Positions 5,684 to 6,688 of a DNA stretch of 6,688 nt are shown piece by piece. Each line of letters starts with the position of its first letter. The first letter of the stretch is position 1. The notes below the pieces were generated by a model. That model was not told where the DNA came from and searched no databases. It saw only the letters and a list, made by a program, of their open reading frames with translations. Both the position numbers and the translations under genes were made by a program. Source of the stretch: Sandaracinaceae bacterium (lineage in GTDB: Bacteria; Myxococcota_A; Polyangia; Polyangiales; Houyiibacteriaceae); assembly GCA_012514415.1 (NCBI GenBank), contig JAAZAH010000392.1, positions 1 through 6,688 on the forward strand, given 5' to 3'.

Positions 5684-6422
5684 CGTCGGGCTACAGCGCG
5701 AGCATAACGAAGACAGTTTCTGCATCGCTCCCGAGTTTCGTCTCTTCATCGTTGCGGATGGCATGGGCGGTCATCGTGCGGGCGATGTGGCGTCAAAAAT
5801 GGCCATCCACGCCGTTTCTTCGTTCTTCGAGTCGACGAAAAACGAAGACGCGACGTGGCCCTTTGCCATCGACCCTTCGCTCTCGCTCGAAGAGAACCGG
5901 CTCATCGCCGGGATTCGGCTCGCCAACCTTCGCATCTTCGAGACCTCGGTTCAGAACTACGACATGGCGGGGATGGGGACGACGGTGGTCTCGCTCCTCT
6001 ACCACCCTCCGCGGCAGAAGGCTTATGTCGCTCATGTGGGAGATAGCCGGGCGTATCGCGTTCGCGGCAACGAGATTGCGCTCCTCACGCGCGATCATAG
6101 CCTTGTGAACGATTACCTCGCGGCGATGCCCAACATGCCTCAGGAGCAGCTCGACGAGCTTCCGAAGAACGTGATCACGCGCGCACTCGGCATGCAAGAG
6201 GGCGTGATGATCGATCTCACGCGCGTCGACGTCGAGCCGGGCGATATCTTTCTCCTCTGCTCAGATGGCTTGAGCGGGATGCTCAGCGACGAGCAAATCG
6301 GCGAGATCGTCCTCGATCATGCAGACGATCTCGAAGAGGGCGTGAAAGCGCTGATTCGGCGCGCAAATGAAGAGGGGGGCGACGACAACATCACCGCCGT
6401 CCTCATCAAGACGGGCGACTGA
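5655..6422 (+). CDS. PP2C-type Ser/Thr protein phosphatase (PrpC/PstP-like)
   Basis: This is a 255-residue soluble PPM-family phosphatase that removes phosphate from Ser/Thr using two Mn/Mg ions. All family motifs are in order: SDVGLQREHNEDSF (9-22), VADGMGGHRAGD (33-44, metal ligands Asp35 and Gly36), GMGTTVV (106-112), AHVGDSRAY (126-134), LTRDHSLV (144-151), ITRALG (174-179), SDGLSGML (203-210, metal Asp204) and GGDDNITAVLI (241-251, metal Asp244). There is no membrane segment or extra domain. The start at 5655 is forced by an immediately preceding in-frame TGA and places the first motif normally. It follows the FHA-GGDEF gene by 87 bases. In bacteria such enzymes usually reverse the action of Hanks-type kinases; its partner kinase is not in view. 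The neighbouring FHA protein is a reasonable indirect target. Confidence 0.96.
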   Translation: MNFIAAGLSDVGLQREHNEDSFCIAPEFRLFIVADGMGGHRAGDVASKMAIHAVSSFFESTKNEDATWPFAIDPSLSLEENRLIAGIRLANLRIFETSVQNYDMAGMGTTVVSLLYHPPRQKAYVAHVGDSRAYRVRGNEIALLTRDHSLVNDYLAAMPNMPQEQLDELPKNVITRALGMQEGVMIDLTRVDVEPGDIFLLCSDGLSGMLSDEQIGEIVLDHADDLEEGVKALIRRANEEGGDDNITAVLIKTGD

Positions 6423-6423
6423 C

Positions 6424-6445
6424 GCCGCGCTCGCTTGGGCGCGGC
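6424..6445. terminator. GC-rich hairpin between convergent genes
   Basis: GCCGCGC (6424-6430) and GCGCGGC (6439-6445) form a perfect 7-bp stem with an 8-base loop, starting two bases after the phosphatase stop. The convergent gene ends at 6477. The position suits a bidirectional terminator, but no T tract follows on either strand, so it may only stabilise the 3' end or assist factor-dependent termination. Confidence 0.4.
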
Positions 6446-6476
6446 TGAGCCGAAAGCGTCCTTACGGAACGCGCGT

Positions 6477-6688
6477 TTAGAGAAGCGCTTCGATCTCCGC
6501 CTCGAGCTCTTCGGGCGTTGTCTTGGGGGCGAAGCGTTTGATGCGCCTCCCATCGCGATCGACGAGAAATTTGGTGAAATTCCATTTGATGGCCTCGGTG
6601 CCGAGCACGCCGGGCGCGGCCTCTTTGAGGCGTCTGTAGAGCGGATGCGTCCCAGCGCCGTTCACTTCGATCTTTTGATGCATCGGGA
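6477..6688 (-). CDS. Glutathione peroxidase family protein, C-terminal part
   Basis: This is a minus-strand gene cut by the right edge. About 70 C-terminal residues are visible, with the frame open to the edge (a Pro codon and the end of the codon before it precede MHQKIEVNG, fitting the family's FPM). Diagnostic blocks are KIEVNG, HPLYRRLKEAAPG, GTEAIKWNFTKFLVDRDG and KRFAPKTTPEELEAEIEALL. The Trp and Asn of KWNF are two members of the catalytic tetrad. The peroxidatic Cys (or Sec) and the Gln lie off the window. The family reduces hydroperoxides, in bacteria often with thioredoxin rather than glutathione. It converges on the phosphatase gene across 54 bases and is probably functionally unrelated. 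The Met visible at 6683 is internal, not the start. Confidence 0.93.
   Translation of the reverse strand, partial: PMHQKIEVNGAGTHPLYRRLKEAAPGVLGTEAIKWNFTKFLVDRDGRRIKRFAPKTTPEELEAEIEALL

Overview
The window is GC-rich DNA with a strong G/C third-position bias. It looks like a chromosomal segment of a deltaproteobacterial or myxobacterial-type organism (Myxococcota, Bdellovibrionota or relatives). The clues are a cysteine-rich outer-membrane-type lipoprotein, an FHA-GGDEF diguanylate cyclase next to a PP2C phosphatase, and an Slt70-type lytic transglycosylase. That placement is inference from gene content; there is no rRNA or other marker. I see no phage, insertion-sequence, CRISPR or tRNA signals.

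Layout. (a) Positions 1-178 hold no gene but contain three spaced palindromes of the form GTCAA-N6-TTGAC, which look like an operator array for a gene lying left of the window. (b) Positions 179-2370 are a minus-strand block of three close genes, in transcription order: a Cys-rich lipoprotein, a DppB/OppB-type permease and a DppC/OppC-type permease. The two permeases overlap by ATGA. No ATPase or substrate-binding protein is visible. (c) A short divergent intergenic region (2371-2428) carries a perfect 11-bp inverted repeat. (d) Positions 2429-6422 are a plus-strand block: an Slt70-like lytic transglycosylase, an FHA-GGDEF diguanylate cyclase and a PP2C-type Ser/Thr phosphatase. Two small ORFs absent from ordinary annotation sit exactly in the junctions: 38 codons joined by ATGA overlaps to both neighbours, and 35 codons behind a perfect AGGAGG that overlaps the preceding stop. 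(e) A minus-strand glutathione peroxidase, cut by the right window edge, converges on the phosphatase across a gap containing a GC hairpin.

How they may work together. The FHA-GGDEF protein has an intact cyclase active site, an intact inhibitory I-site, an intact pThr-binding FHA core and a short N-terminal tail with a single Thr in an acidic context. This is the layout of Bdellovibrio DgcB, whose FHA domain reads a phosphorylated Thr in its own tail. The adjacent PP2C phosphatase is the natural eraser of such a mark. I therefore read the pair as a candidate phospho-threonine to c-di-GMP switch, possibly co-expressed with a peptidoglycan-cleaving enzyme. The matching Ser/Thr kinase is not in the window.
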